From the NCBI GenBank assembly GCA_016124795.1, contig WGNB01000030.1, positions 1 to 64,000 on the forward strand: DNA of 64,000 nucleotides, given 5' to 3'. The DNA is from Rhodopseudomonas sp. (GTDB lineage Bacteria > Pseudomonadota > Alphaproteobacteria > Rhizobiales > Xanthobacteraceae). Each line of letters opens with the position of its first letter. Positions within the stretch are counted from its first letter, which is position 1. The position numbers and the translations under genes were made by a program. Shown one piece after another: positions 37,648-48,078 of this stretch. Under the pieces are notes generated by a model, which saw nothing but the letters and a program-made list of their open reading frames with translations, was not told the origin of the DNA and did no database searches.

Positions 37648-37691
37648 TCATCCTTCGAGGGCCGCCTTCGGCGGCCACCTCAGGATGACGG
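37648..37691. repeat. Palindrome unit 2
   Basis: CATCCTTCGAGGGCCGCC, then TTC, then GGCGGCCACCTCAGGATGACGG forms a strong hairpin. It looks like the neighbouring unit in opposite orientation. A partial further copy (GCGGCCACCTCGAGATGACGG) follows at about 37705-37725. Confidence 0.7.
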
Positions 37692-37775
37692 ATCGAATGC
37701 TGACGCGGCCACCTCGAGATGACGGGGACAGTCTACGCATGTGTCTTCGTCGATCCGACACCGACAGCCGATAAT

Positions 37776-37820
37776 CCGTCACCCTGAGGTGCGCGCGCAG
37801 CGCGCCTCGAAGGGCGACGG
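37776..37820. repeat. Palindrome unit 3
   Basis: CCGTCACCCTGAGGTGCGCG, a GCGCGCAGCGCGC core, and CTCGAAGGGCGACGG repeat the layout of unit 1 with a different inner loop. The cluster 37550-37820 has no protein-coding content that I can see. Confidence 0.7.
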
Positions 37821-37868
37821 CCCATGCCATCACGTCCAGCGCGGCGCGCCCGTTGGACAACGCCCGCC

Positions 37869-37943
37869 TCACGGCGTCGCCTTGTAGACCGCATAGATCG
37901 CGCCCAGAAAAGACAGCGACAATAGCAACAGCAGGACCAGCAT
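37869..37943 (-). CDS. Possible 24-residue single-helix membrane peptide
   Basis: A short frame of ATG plus 23 codons begins LVLLLLLSLSFLGAIYAVYK, which is one hydrophobic helix with a short polar end. The sequence GAGAGGAATC before the ATG provides a good ribosome-binding site. It resembles tiny membrane proteins that associate with larger transporters or oxidases, but no partner is adjacent. It could also be chance, given its length. Confidence 0.35.
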   Translation of the reverse strand: MLVLLLLLSLSFLGAIYAVYKATP

Positions 37944-38354
37944 GATTCCTCTCTAGCGCGATCATCGCGCCGAAAACGGCCGGTGACGAGAATGGTTCGC
38001 GGGTGCTCCGGGATACGAACAGGTCGCCATCGCTATCGTTAACGGTCGCAGACCGGTCGCGCATAAACCGGTCTGCATCCGGACCGATCGCCGCCGATGT
38101 ACCGTGAAAAGACGCACTGCCGCCGCGGCCTTCGCCATTGCCAGCACGGCGCGATCTGTGGCATCAAGCCGCCATGACAAGTCTTGCCGACACCCGCCGA
38201 CAAATGTGGTGGCGCTCCTTTTAAGGAGCGGCAGATCGTCATTTCGTGCACTAGCTAACGCCTCGACATTGACCCTTGCCGCCGTGATGCGGCAGGCATG
38301 GTCAATCTCCGGCAGTGTTTCCGATCGCGGCGGCTCCCTTCACGGAGCAAGCCC

Positions 38355-39368
38355 ATGACACCCGATACCCGTCCCGTCATTCTCACCGGCGACCGCCCGA
38401 CCGGCCCGCTGCATCTCGGCCATTACGCCGGCTCGCTGAAGAATCGCGTCGCGCTTCAGCACTCACATCGGCAGTATCTTTTGATCGCCGACACCCAGGC
38501 GCTGACCGACAATGCCGACGATCCCGACAAGGTCCGGCGCAACATTCTCGAAGTCGCGCTCGATTATCTCGCCGTCGGCATCGATCCGGCCGCGACCACG
38601 ATCTGCCTGCAATCGGCGCTGCCGGCGCTGGCCGAACTGACGCTGCTCTACATGAACTTCGTCACCGTGGCGCGGCTCGAACGCAATCCGACGATCAAGA
38701 CCGAGATCGTGCAGCGCGGTTTCGGCCGCGACATTCCGGCCGGCTTTCTCTGCTATCCGGTGGCGCAGGCCGCGGACATCACCGGCTTCAAGGCGCATGT
38801 CGTGCCGGTCGGCGAGGATCAGGCGCCGCTGATCGAGCAGACCAACGAGATCGTGCGCCGGGTCAACCGGCAGGCCGGCCGCGAACTGCTGCCGGAGGCC
38901 GCCGCGCTCATTCCCGAGGTCGGCCGCCTGCCCGGCATCGACGGCAAAGCCAAGATGAGCAAATCGCAGGGCAACGCCATCGCGCTGTCGGCGAGCGCCG
39001 ACGAGATATCGCATGCCGTGCGGCAGATGTTCACCGATCCCGGCCATCTGCGCGCCGCCGATCCGGGCCGGGTCGAGGGCAATGTGGTGTTCACTTATCT
39101 CGACGCCTTCGATGCCGACCGCGCCGAAGTCGAGAACCTCAAGGCGCGCTATCGCCAGGGCGGGCTCGGCGACATGGTCGTGAAGCGCCGGCTCGAGGAT
39201 GTGTTGCAGGCGCTGCTGGCGCCGATCCGCGACAGGCGCGCGCGCCATGCCGACGATCTCGGCTACGTGATGGACGTGTTGAGAGAAGGCACCGCCCTCG
39301 CCCGCGCGACGACGCAAGCCACGCTCGACGACGTGCGCGCGGGCCTGGGGCTGTTCGCGCTAACCTGA
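38355..39368 (+). CDS. trpS: Tryptophanyl-tRNA synthetase (short form, possibly TrpRS II-like)
   Basis: This 337-residue class I synthetase carries the HIGH-equivalent [12 protein letters not shown] near residue 14 and the KMSKS loop [13 protein letters not shown] near 202; [19 protein letters not shown] and [15 protein letters not shown] are TrpRS-specific segments. The ATG at 38355 follows GGAGCAAGCCC. The beginning [13 protein letters not shown] and the short C-terminus recall the auxiliary TrpRS II group (known from Deinococcus), so this may not be the only TrpRS of the cell; that is inference. No T-box or leader peptide is visible upstream. Confidence 0.92.
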   Translation: MTPDTRPVILTGDRPTGPLHLGHYAGSLKNRVALQHSHRQYLLIADTQALTDNADDPDKVRRNILEVALDYLAVGIDPAATTICLQSALPALAELTLLYMNFVTVARLERNPTIKTEIVQRGFGRDIPAGFLCYPVAQAADITGFKAHVVPVGEDQAPLIEQTNEIVRRVNRQAGRELLPEAAALIPEVGRLPGIDGKAKMSKSQGNAIALSASADEISHAVRQMFTDPGHLRAADPGRVEGNVVFTYLDAFDADRAEVENLKARYRQGGLGDMVVKRRLEDVLQALLAPIRDRRARHADDLGYVMDVLREGTALARATTQATLDDVRAGLGLFALT

Positions 39369-39449
39369 CGAAGACGTTTGATCACAGGACGATGGCCGGG
39401 CGGGACCCGGCCGTCGCCGTCACGATGAGCGACACTCGGCGCGCGCCGG

Positions 39450-40424
39450 CTACAGCCACTTCTTCCACTTGAAGATCACCAGCGGCACGACGGCGGCGAC
39501 GATCATCAGCCCGAGCGCGAAGGGATAACCGAAACTCCAGTCGAGTTCGATCATGCCATTGTGGAAGTTCATGCCGTAGACGGACGCGACCAGCGTCGGC
39601 GGCATGAAGATCACCGCCGCGATCGAGAAGATCTTGATGATGTCGTTCTGCTGGATCGAGACGATGCCGAGCAGCGCGTCGAGCAGGAAGGTGATCTTGC
39701 TCGACAGATACGTCGCGTGGTCGGAGAGCTGGATGACGTCGCGCTGCATCGACCCCAGTTGCAGCCGGGCATCCTTCGCCCATTTCATGCCTTCGGCCTC
39801 GTTGGCCAGAAACGACAGCAGCCGGCCGACCGAAACCTGACTCTCGCGCACCTTCGAGGTCAGGTCGCCCTTGCGGCCGAGCGCCTTCAGCACTTCCTTG
39901 TAGGACGGCGTCTGGGCGTCGTCGTCGGGTTCGAAGATCGAGTGCGACACCTGGTCGACCTCGGCGGCGATGCGCTCAAGAATGTCGGCCGAGCGATCGA
40001 TCACCGCATCGAGCAGGTCCATCAGCACGGTTTCGCCGGAGACCTTCGGGCCGCAGGCGCGGCCGAGCTTGTGCTCGACGATGGCGAAAGGCCGCGGGTC
40101 GTCGTAGCGCACGGTGCACAGCCGGTGGCTGGACAGGATGAAGGTGACCGGCGTGGTCTTCGGCGACGCGGTGTCGGACTGGCACATCAGCGTCGCGGTC
40201 ATGTAGCGCGCGCCGTTCTCGATGTAGAGCCGGCTGGAGACCTCGATCTCCTGCATTTCCTCGCGCGTCGGCACCGCGATGCCGAGCAGGCCCTCGACCA
40301 GCTTATCTTCCTGCACCGTCGGCGTGACCAGATCGATCCAGACCGCGGCCTCCGGCGGTTCAACGCCGGCGTCGACAGCAATCCGTTCGAGCTGGGTACC
40401 GTGCGGGACATAAACCGACAGCAT
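39450..40424 (-). CDS. corA: CorA-family magnesium (divalent metal) transporter
   Basis: This 324-residue protein has the CorA layout. A large cytoplasmic N-terminal alpha/beta domain starts LSVYVPHGTQLERI, a long helix follows, and the two C-terminal membrane helices flank the pore-mouth motif YGMNF (GMN at about 284-286), ending in a basic FKWKKWL. CorA proteins form pentamers that admit Mg2+ (or Co2+/Ni2+). The length is normal. The gene converges with trpS and is not linked to an obvious partner. No Mg2+-sensing leader is recognisable in the short upstream region. Confidence 0.94.
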   Translation of the reverse strand: MLSVYVPHGTQLERIAVDAGVEPPEAAVWIDLVTPTVQEDKLVEGLLGIAVPTREEMQEIEVSSRLYIENGARYMTATLMCQSDTASPKTTPVTFILSSHRLCTVRYDDPRPFAIVEHKLGRACGPKVSGETVLMDLLDAVIDRSADILERIAAEVDQVSHSIFEPDDDAQTPSYKEVLKALGRKGDLTSKVRESQVSVGRLLSFLANEAEGMKWAKDARLQLGSMQRDVIQLSDHATYLSSKITFLLDALLGIVSIQQNDIIKIFSIAAVIFMPPTLVASVYGMNFHNGMIELDWSFGYPFALGLMIVAAVVPLVIFKWKKWL

Positions 40425-40638
40425 GGGGCCTCACACCGGTTCGCACATGACAAGTTGACGCAGTCATGTTGATGCAGTCATGCCCGCTTCGCGCGGCGGC
40501 GCGCAAGCCATAAATCGGGTCGCGATTTTCAATCGGAAAATTCGGAAAATAAGGGAAGTCGCCACGGCTGCCCCCGTCCGGCGGCAGCCTGGCTGTTGGC
40601 GTCCCATCGGGCTTATCGATGCCCGGATCGCCGGAGGA

Positions 40639-40857
40639 TCAGTCGCTGTCCTGCGCCGTGAAGCGAACGGCGGCGGCCGGCCGGACTTCCGGCTTGTGCG
40701 CCACCGCGCCGGCGACGGCGGAAATGCCGATCTTGCCGTAACGGTCGTTGAGCGTGGTCGCCTGGCCGGATGCGCCCTGCTGCAATTGCTGCTGCTGCTT
40801 CTGCGGCTGCTGTTGTTGTTGCTGCTGCGGGCGCTCCGGCGCCTTCATCGCGGTCAT
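40639..40857 (-). CDS. Small Gln-rich conserved hypothetical protein
   Basis: This 72-residue protein has a Gln tract (RPQQQQQQQPQKQQQQLQQ) near residues 8-28, followed by TLNDRYGKIGISAVAGAV. The latter segment recurs, from memory, in many Bradyrhizobium-like small proteins of unknown role. The ATG at 40857 is preceded by a GGAG eight bases upstream. A longer frame to 40950 lacks convincing content. The Gln tract is written with both CAG and CAA codons, so it is not a simple recent triplet expansion. It lies alone between corA and a transpeptidase gene. Confidence 0.65.
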   Translation of the reverse strand: MTAMKAPERPQQQQQQQPQKQQQQLQQGASGQATTLNDRYGKIGISAVAGAVAHKPEVRPAAAVRFTAQDSD

Positions 40858-41360
40858 TTCAGTTATCTCCAGTCCAACCTTGGACGATTCCTCGGGATAA
40901 TCCCTTGCCGCCGGTCTTGATGGCCGACTACGGCAAAATTGCGCAACCAAGCGTATTCTACTGTGGCATTTCCAGTCCGCGACAGCCCGATTCCGGTGAC
41001 ACCGCCGCCTTATCCAAGTCGAATCATTCCGCCGGTTACACCGGACCGACCCGGCCGACGGCTACTTCGCGGTCGGCTATTTACCGCCCGTTATGGTAAA
41101 CCTTCGCTTAACGGCCTGCAGGCATAGTCCTTTTCGGGGGTTTTTGCATGCCCGTCACCGACGGCGGGCAGCCGTTCGGAACTAACGAAAGGCGGATGCG
41201 GCTTTCCTGCAACAGGTCCCCAGGAAGTGTGATGGAGAACGCCTCGAAACCGTAGCTATCGCGGCGCTTCTTCGATTAATTGCGGGATACGGATTCATCG
41301 TGGAATTAGGCGGCGGGCGCTTTTCACAGCGGCCTGTGACGGCCTGGGAAAGAGGATAAA
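40858..41360. other. Intergenic region without a gene; possible CtrA half-consensus
   Basis: No coding frame is convincing in these 503 bases, which form the upstream region of the L,D-transpeptidase gene. At 41097-41112 the sequence TAAA-N7-TTAAC differs by one base from the CtrA consensus TTAA-N7-TTAAC. Further downstream no clear terminator, tRNA or riboswitch fold was recognised. Confidence 0.35.
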
Positions 41361-42029
41361 ATGCGGGCTAAAGCATTGCTGGTGGCTGTGTTTGGCGTTG
41401 GCATGATGCTGGGTGGCTGCATGCAGGCGACCCTTGAGCCGGCATCGGAAGCGAGCCTGACCCCTCGCGACAAGACCCTTCTGGCGGCGGCGCCTTATGC
41501 CAAGGCGACGATCCCGGAGCCGTATAAGCGCCACATCGTCACCTATCACCGCAAGGAATTGCCGGGCACGATCGTGATCGATTCCGACGCCCGCTACCTT
41601 TACTACGTGCTCGATGGCGGCAAGGCGATCCGCTACGGCATCACCGTCGGCGAAGAAGCGATGGCCTGGTCGGGCGTTGCCGAGATCAAGCGCAAGACCG
41701 AATGGCCGGCCTGGAACCCGACCCCCGGCGAGCGCGCCCGCATGGACGTGCCGGCTTATGTCGCGCCCGGCCCGCAGAACCCGATGGGCGCCCGCGCCAT
41801 GTACCTGTTCGACGGCAACCGCGACACGCTGTACCGCATTCACGGCACCAACCAGCCGGAATACATCGGCGAAGCGATCTCCTCGGGCTGCATCCGCATG
41901 ACCAACGAGGACGTCATCGACCTCTACAACAAGGTCAAGATGGGCACCGTCGTCGTGGTTCTCGCGCCGCATCAGGGCGACTCGCCCTACAGCCCGCGGG
42001 TCGCCTCGACCAGCACCTTCTTCCGCTAA
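41361..42029 (+). CDS. L,D-transpeptidase (YkuD family) lipoprotein
   Basis: This 222-residue protein begins with a signal peptide and lipobox (MMLGGC, Cys near residue 20), so it should be lipid-anchored in the envelope. The YkuD catalytic domain spans about 65-200, with RYLYYVLDGGKAIRYGITVG and the active-site signature IHGTNQPEYIGEAISSGCIRM containing the catalytic His and Cys. It cross-links peptidoglycan by 3-3 bonds or attaches proteins to it. A strong terminator follows the stop, so the gene ends its transcript there. The extensin-like and metallophosphoesterase genes next door are also envelope-directed. Confidence 0.95.
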   Translation: MRAKALLVAVFGVGMMLGGCMQATLEPASEASLTPRDKTLLAAAPYAKATIPEPYKRHIVTYHRKELPGTIVIDSDARYLYYVLDGGKAIRYGITVGEEAMAWSGVAEIKRKTEWPAWNPTPGERARMDVPAYVAPGPQNPMGARAMYLFDGNRDTLYRIHGTNQPEYIGEAISSGCIRMTNEDVIDLYNKVKMGTVVVVLAPHQGDSPYSPRVASTSTFFR

Positions 42030-42051
42030 GAGCGGCCAGCCTGAATTGAAA

Positions 42052-42078
42052 AACGGCGCCTTCCGGCGCCGTTTTTTT
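42052..42078 (+). terminator. Rho-independent terminator
   Basis: AACGGCGCC, loop TTCC, GGCGCCGTT (a perfect 9-bp stem) followed by a run of Ts, starting 22 bases after the L,D-transpeptidase stop. Upstream A residues (GAATTGAAAA) may make it work in both directions, serving the convergent metallophosphoesterase gene as well. Confidence 0.92.
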
Positions 42079-42093
42079 ATGCGCCGACCGGGT

Positions 42094-43020
42094 TCAGCCC
42101 AGCGTCACGCGGACGATTTCGGGCGGCATGTTCAGCCGCAACGGCACATTGCTGCAGCCGAGGCCGCCCGAGACGATCAGATGGCGGCCCTGCTCGACGA
42201 TATGGCCATAGGCGAAGCGCGCGCCGTATTCGGAGGGCGTCCAGAACGGTGGGATCAGCGGCGGCCTGATCTGGCCGCCGTGGGTATGGCCGGCGAGCGT
42301 CAGCGACACCCGGTCCGGCACTTGCGTGAAGATGTCTGGCTCATGCGCCAGGAGAATCACCGGATCGTCGGTGGTGACTTTCGCAAGCGTACCCGGCAGA
42401 TCGTCGACGCCGCGAAATTCGCTCGGCCCGAGCTGATAGGCGATCTGGTCGCCCAGACCGGCAAGCCAGAACCGGCGACCGGGCGGCCCCAATAGCACCG
42501 CGTCATTCTCCATCAGCGGAATCCGGACCTGGGCCAGCGCGGCGCGGGTGCCGGCGACATCGTGCCACCAGTCGTGATTGCCGAGAATGGCGTAAACGCC
42601 CAACGGTGCGCGCAGCCGCGCCAGTTCGCCGGCCCAGGCCGTGGCCGGCACAACCTCGGTGACAAAGCGATGCGTGGCGAAATAATCGCCCATCAGCACC
42701 ACCAGATCGCAGCCGAGCGCATTACCGGCATCGACCACCTGACGGACCCGTTCGATGCCCATATTCGGCCCGCCGGCATGAAGATCGGCGATCACCGCGA
42801 TGGTCAATGAACGTCCGGACGGCCAGCCCGGCGGGGTCAGCCGGTAGTCGGTGAAGTTGAGGCCGTGCGCCGCCTCCATCGCCGCATAAGCGGTGGTGCC
42901 CGGCACCACGACACCGGCAAGGCCAGCCAGACCGAGGCCATGGCGGATGAAACCGCGCCGGCTCAGCCCGGCAGGGTCCGGCGCGAGCGGCGCGGGACGG
43001 CGGGGGTGGACAATCGTCAT
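42094..43020 (-). CDS. Tat-exported metallophosphoesterase (YkuE-like)
   Basis: This 308-residue protein has a twin-arginine signal (LSRRGFIRHGLGLAGLAG at about residues 20-37) and the calcineurin-type metal site: DLHAGG, GDYFATH, GNHDWW, HEPD and GHTHGG. Proteins of this type are exported folded with their metal ions and hydrolyse phosphoesters in or outside the periplasm; the substrate is unknown. I chose the ATG at 43020 because the Tat motif then lies at a normal distance; the frame extends upstream to 43143. It converges on the transpeptidase terminator and follows the extensin-like gene by 10 bp. Confidence 0.92.
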   Translation of the reverse strand: MTIVHPRRPAPLAPDPAGLSRRGFIRHGLGLAGLAGVVVPGTTAYAAMEAAHGLNFTDYRLTPPGWPSGRSLTIAVIADLHAGGPNMGIERVRQVVDAGNALGCDLVVLMGDYFATHRFVTEVVPATAWAGELARLRAPLGVYAILGNHDWWHDVAGTRAALAQVRIPLMENDAVLLGPPGRRFWLAGLGDQIAYQLGPSEFRGVDDLPGTLAKVTTDDPVILLAHEPDIFTQVPDRVSLTLAGHTHGGQIRPPLIPPFWTPSEYGARFAYGHIVEQGRHLIVSGGLGCSNVPLRLNMPPEIVRVTLG

Positions 43021-43030
43021 TACTGGGTCG

Positions 43031-44185
43031 CTACCGGAAAATACTGAAGGGAAAGTGGAAGCCTGACCGCCTTTTTCGCGGATGATGTGGCTTTTCCGCG
43101 GCTTTCGGTCGGGGGCGCGGCAGTGGCACGGTGCCTTCCGCAAAACGAGGTGAATCGGCGGTGGTCGGTACCGCAGGTTCCGCGACTTTGGCAGGTGTCG
43201 AAGCAGGCCTGGTCACCGGCGCGGGAGCGGCGGCATCCGGTTTGGTGTCAGCGGGTTCGGTACCGGCCGGCTTAGTATCAGCTGACTTGGCATCGGCAGG
43301 CTTGGCGTCGGCAGACTTGGCGTCGGCCGGCGTCCCCTCGGGCGATTTGCGTTCAGGCGGCTTCGGCGGCAGCGGAGGCGACGGCGGCTCGCGGACATCC
43401 CACTGACAGATCCGGTAATCGTTGCGGCGCTGGATCAGGTCGAGATGGATGTGTTCCTCATGATAGCCGTCGGACCCCGGTCCCAGCACCGTGGTAAAAC
43501 GCCGGCAGGCGCTTTGACGCAGATCGTCGCGCAAAACCTTGTCGACTTTGACATCGGTCAGCGCCGCGAAACGACCGTCGGTGAAGGTCAGGCCGCGCAC
43601 GTCGACGGCGTTGGCCTTGCCATGTTCGCTGATCTTGCCGCTCGATTTGCGGTTGCGCCCCCGGCAATCGAAATCGTCGTAAGTCTCGATACTCGCCAGC
43701 GCCGCACCGATACCGGCCATCCGCGGCGCAACGTCGTCGCGCGCGAACAGCGCCAGTTGTTCGGCCATCGGACAGCGCAGATAAGGCGCCGGCTTGATCT
43801 CGACCGACTTGCCGCTGGCCAGCTTGACGGCATCGAGCCGGACAATGTCGGAACCGCCGCAAGCGCCCGGCCCGATCAACCGTGGTATCGCCTCGACGAT
43901 CGCGAATTTCTCGAGCCGCAGCCGGCAGGCCGACGGCTCCGACGTGACATCGGCTGAATTGAAATCGGGACCGACCGCCTCACGAAACGAATGCAGTTCG
44001 CTCCAGTCGGCGCGCGGCGTCCAGGCCGGCTTGGGTTGCGCCGGCGGGCGCGGCTTCGGCAGTGGAACCGGCGTTGCGACCGCCGCGGCGTTCGAACCGG
44101 CTGCCGGCACGTCAACCGGCGCAGCGACGGCGACGCCACAGCTCAAGCCCGCGCATACGATGATTGCTGCCCGCCGCCACATCAT
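43031..44185 (-). CDS. Extensin-like C-terminal domain protein, secreted
   Basis: This 384-residue protein has a signal peptide (WRRAAIIVCAGLSCGVAVAA), a Pro-rich linker, and an extensin-like C domain: CRLRLEKFAIVEAIPRL, LRCPMAEQLALFARDDV, FDCRGRNRKSSGKISEHGKANAVDVRG and HIHLDLIQRRNDYRICQWD (residues split here by family blocks). The tail contains a degenerate repeat of ADAKSADAKPADAK type and ends with a Pro/basic segment. Such proteins are thought to work on or bind the cell wall in Rhizobiales; the enzymatic role is unproven. ATGs at 44185/44182 are preferred over 44266 because they precede the signal peptide directly. Confidence 0.88.
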   Translation of the reverse strand: MMWRRAAIIVCAGLSCGVAVAAPVDVPAAGSNAAAVATPVPLPKPRPPAQPKPAWTPRADWSELHSFREAVGPDFNSADVTSEPSACRLRLEKFAIVEAIPRLIGPGACGGSDIVRLDAVKLASGKSVEIKPAPYLRCPMAEQLALFARDDVAPRMAGIGAALASIETYDDFDCRGRNRKSSGKISEHGKANAVDVRGLTFTDGRFAALTDVKVDKVLRDDLRQSACRRFTTVLGPGSDGYHEEHIHLDLIQRRNDYRICQWDVREPPSPPLPPKPPERKSPEGTPADAKSADAKPADAKSADTKPAGTEPADTKPDAAAPAPVTRPASTPAKVAEPAVPTTADSPRFAEGTVPLPRPRPKAAEKPHHPRKRRSGFHFPFSIFR

Positions 44186-44362
44186 TGCGATCTCTGCCAC
44201 GAATGAGGCAATTGTGCGAGGCAACATTTGCGCCGCAGCGGCAGTTATCAAGACCGTTTGCATCATGGCCCGCGCCCGCTAACCTGACGGCCGGCGGGCG
44301 TGGGGCCCGTCCAAAACGGTCGACAACAGACCTGATAACAAGACTGCGAGAGGGAAACGTCC

Positions 44363-46003
<1,641 letters not shown>

Positions 46004-46012
46004 GCCCCCCGC

Positions 46013-47251
46013 TCACGCCCCGCCAGGCGCGGCATTGGCGACCTGCGACGGCCGCGGTTCGTCGGCGCTGCGCACGACGATGATCCGGTCGAACTTGCCG
46101 GCCTCGTAAGCCTGCAGGAAGCGGTCGTAATCGCGCACCGACACGCAGCCGTTCGACTCGCCGTCGTCGCCGAGCATGTAGGAATGCGCGAGGATGCCAT
46201 CGCGGCCATACATGTTGCCAGTGCCGACCGGCTTCATGCGCAGCGCGCGCACGCCGTGAAACAGCTTCTCACGGAAGCTGACGCTATAGACATTCGGCGG
46301 CGTCGCGCCGTAGTCCTTGCGCGACACCGAATTCGGATCGTCCATGTATTTGCCGTAGCCGGAATGGGCTTCGAGCTTGTCACCATCCGGCATATAGACC
46401 ACGCGCTTGGTGATATCGTAGAGCACCGTCTTCGGATTGGCGGCCAGCACCGCTTTCGCGTTCTGATCGGGATCGGCGAACAGCTTGTGGAAGAAGTCGA
46501 AATAACCGGGCTTGGGCTGTTGCGGCGGCAGCGCGGCGACCTGCGGTTCGATCACCACCGGCTTGACGCGGGCCACGCTCGAATGCGCGACGCCGCCCGG
46601 TCGCGGCGCCGGCAAGGGCACGGCGGCGACGTCGGTATTGGCATTGATATCGGTACCGGCATCGGCATCCGGCAGGCGCACATTGCCGGCCGAGGGGAAG
46701 CGGGTCGCCAGCAAAGTCGACAGGCCGCCGTCCGGCCGCCAGGCATCGTCCGTCGCGGTGCGCGGACCGAGGCCGGTGAGGTTGGCTAATTGCGCGTGCT
46801 CCTCGTGCCAGGCCTGCTTGAGATCGAAACCTTCGGGCGACGGCAGTGCCGGCTCCATGGTCGGCCGCAGTTGCGGCGGCGGAGCCACCGTCTGGTCGTC
46901 GGCAAACGGCAGGCAGAGCGCAGCCGCCACCACGGCGCTCGCCACGCCGGCAACGCCGAGGCGAAGCCAAGACTTCTTGAATAACGATTGGTTAACAGCG
47001 GTGCCGCCCAGTCCGGCCGGCGGACGGCCGACCGACCGGCTCGGCATCGCCTCCCCGAGAGGCACGTCTTTGTCTTTGGCGGCCGGCGCCTTGCGAACCG
47101 CGGCCTTGGGACCCTGCGGCGCGCCCATCGAACGGCGCTGCGCCATGGCCGACTCGGCCATTGATTCAGCGGCAATTTCCAGCACAGCCGCGAGCTCCCG
47201 CCGGCGCGCCATAATCACATCAGACATTTGTCTGCCTACAAAGGCGTCCAC
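46013..47251 (-). CDS. DUF2778 / L,D-transpeptidase-like protein with membrane anchor
   Basis: This protein of up to 412 residues starts with a cytoplasmic Ala/Arg-rich part, then a membrane helix near 95-115 (SWLRLGVAGVASAVVAAALCL), a long Pro/Ala linker, and a C-terminal DUF2778 domain: LYDITKRVVYMPDGDKLEAHSG, FHGVRALRMKPVG, and the HSYMLGDDGESNGCVSVRDY block with the candidate catalytic His and Cys. The domain is related to the Tlde1 peptidoglycan-acting effectors, but here the N-terminal anchor suggests a cell's own wall enzyme. ATGs at 47227 and 47212 are alternative starts. It converges with the ligase gene over nine bases. Confidence 0.87.
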   Translation of the reverse strand: MDAFVGRQMSDVIMARRRELAAVLEIAAESMAESAMAQRRSMGAPQGPKAAVRKAPAAKDKDVPLGEAMPSRSVGRPPAGLGGTAVNQSLFKKSWLRLGVAGVASAVVAAALCLPFADDQTVAPPPQLRPTMEPALPSPEGFDLKQAWHEEHAQLANLTGLGPRTATDDAWRPDGGLSTLLATRFPSAGNVRLPDADAGTDINANTDVAAVPLPAPRPGGVAHSSVARVKPVVIEPQVAALPPQQPKPGYFDFFHKLFADPDQNAKAVLAANPKTVLYDITKRVVYMPDGDKLEAHSGYGKYMDDPNSVSRKDYGATPPNVYSVSFREKLFHGVRALRMKPVGTGNMYGRDGILAHSYMLGDDGESNGCVSVRDYDRFLQAYEAGKFDRIIVVRSADEPRPSQVANAAPGGA

Positions 47252-47586
47252 CGGTTCGGCCTCGGTCCCACGAATGGCATCCTAGCGCGACTGGCGGCGA
47301 GTTGGAAATTCCCATCTTCGACAAAGCATGTGCTTGCAAACATTGCCAAAATTATGGTCGTCCGGCCGCCTGTCGACAATCGGGCGGAGCGCCGACGCAC
47401 CGCCGGAAGCGGTTACCGGCCTAGATTACTCCGAATCGCCGAGCCTCGCCCCCGTCCGTGGCAAGCAAGACCGACGTGGCCGGTCGTGGCCTTGACCCAG
47501 GTCAACGCCCGCGCCAGCGTCCCGGCTACCCTGACAATTGCGCAGGCTCGGTCGCGCAAATTCAGGCGCGATGAAGCTGATCCGAC
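47252..47586. other. Divergent intergenic region, no gene seen
   Basis: These 335 bases separate the DUF2778 gene from the CYTH gene and should hold both promoters. A small dyad (AAAGCATGTGCTTGCAAA) is present near 47324-47342. I found no convincing frame, RNA gene or known operator. Confidence 0.4.
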
Positions 47587-48078
47587 ATGGCGATGGAAAT
47601 CGAGCGCAAATTTCTGGTCCGCAACGACAGTTGGAAGGCCGCCTGCATCCGCAGCGTCAAAGTCCGCGATGGGCTGATCGCCGGCTCGGATGGCCGCAAG
47701 GCGCGGGTGCGCATCATCGATGGCCAGGGCACGCTGGCGGTTAAAGGCGAGGCCCATGGCATTGTCCGCGCCGAATTCGAATATCCGATTCCCACAGCCG
47801 ACGCCGAAGAGATGCTGCGCAGCATGTGCGGCGACGAGGTGCTGGAGAAGACCCGTTACATCGTGCCCAATTCCGGCCTGACCTGGGAGATCGATGTCTA
47901 TGACGGCCTGCTGCAAGGCGTGGTAATCGCCGAGGTCGAACTTCGCCGCGAGAACCAATCCATCGTCTTGCCGGACTGGATCGGCGCCGAAGTCACCGAC
48001 GATCCCAATTATAAAAAGTCGGTCATGGCGGCGCGCCATCGCGCGGTGGTCCGGCGCCAGCGCGGCGCGGTCGGCTGA
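47587..48078 (+). CDS. CYTH-domain protein (triphosphate tunnel metalloenzyme)
   Basis: This 163-residue protein begins with the CYTH signature EIERKFLV (ExExK) and has the alternating Arg/Lys/Glu strands of a triphosphate tunnel enzyme: KARVRIIDGQGTLAVKG, RAEFEYPIP, KTRYIV, TWEIDVYDG and VIAEVELRREN. Family members hydrolyse inorganic triphosphate or related polyphosphates; the substrate here is unproven. The length matches stand-alone bacterial CYTH proteins, and no CHAD domain is fused. The ATG at 47587 is chosen since the signature must lie at the N-terminus. Confidence 0.92.
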   Translation: MAMEIERKFLVRNDSWKAACIRSVKVRDGLIAGSDGRKARVRIIDGQGTLAVKGEAHGIVRAEFEYPIPTADAEEMLRSMCGDEVLEKTRYIVPNSGLTWEIDVYDGLLQGVVIAEVELRRENQSIVLPDWIGAEVTDDPNYKKSVMAARHRAVVRRQRGAVG

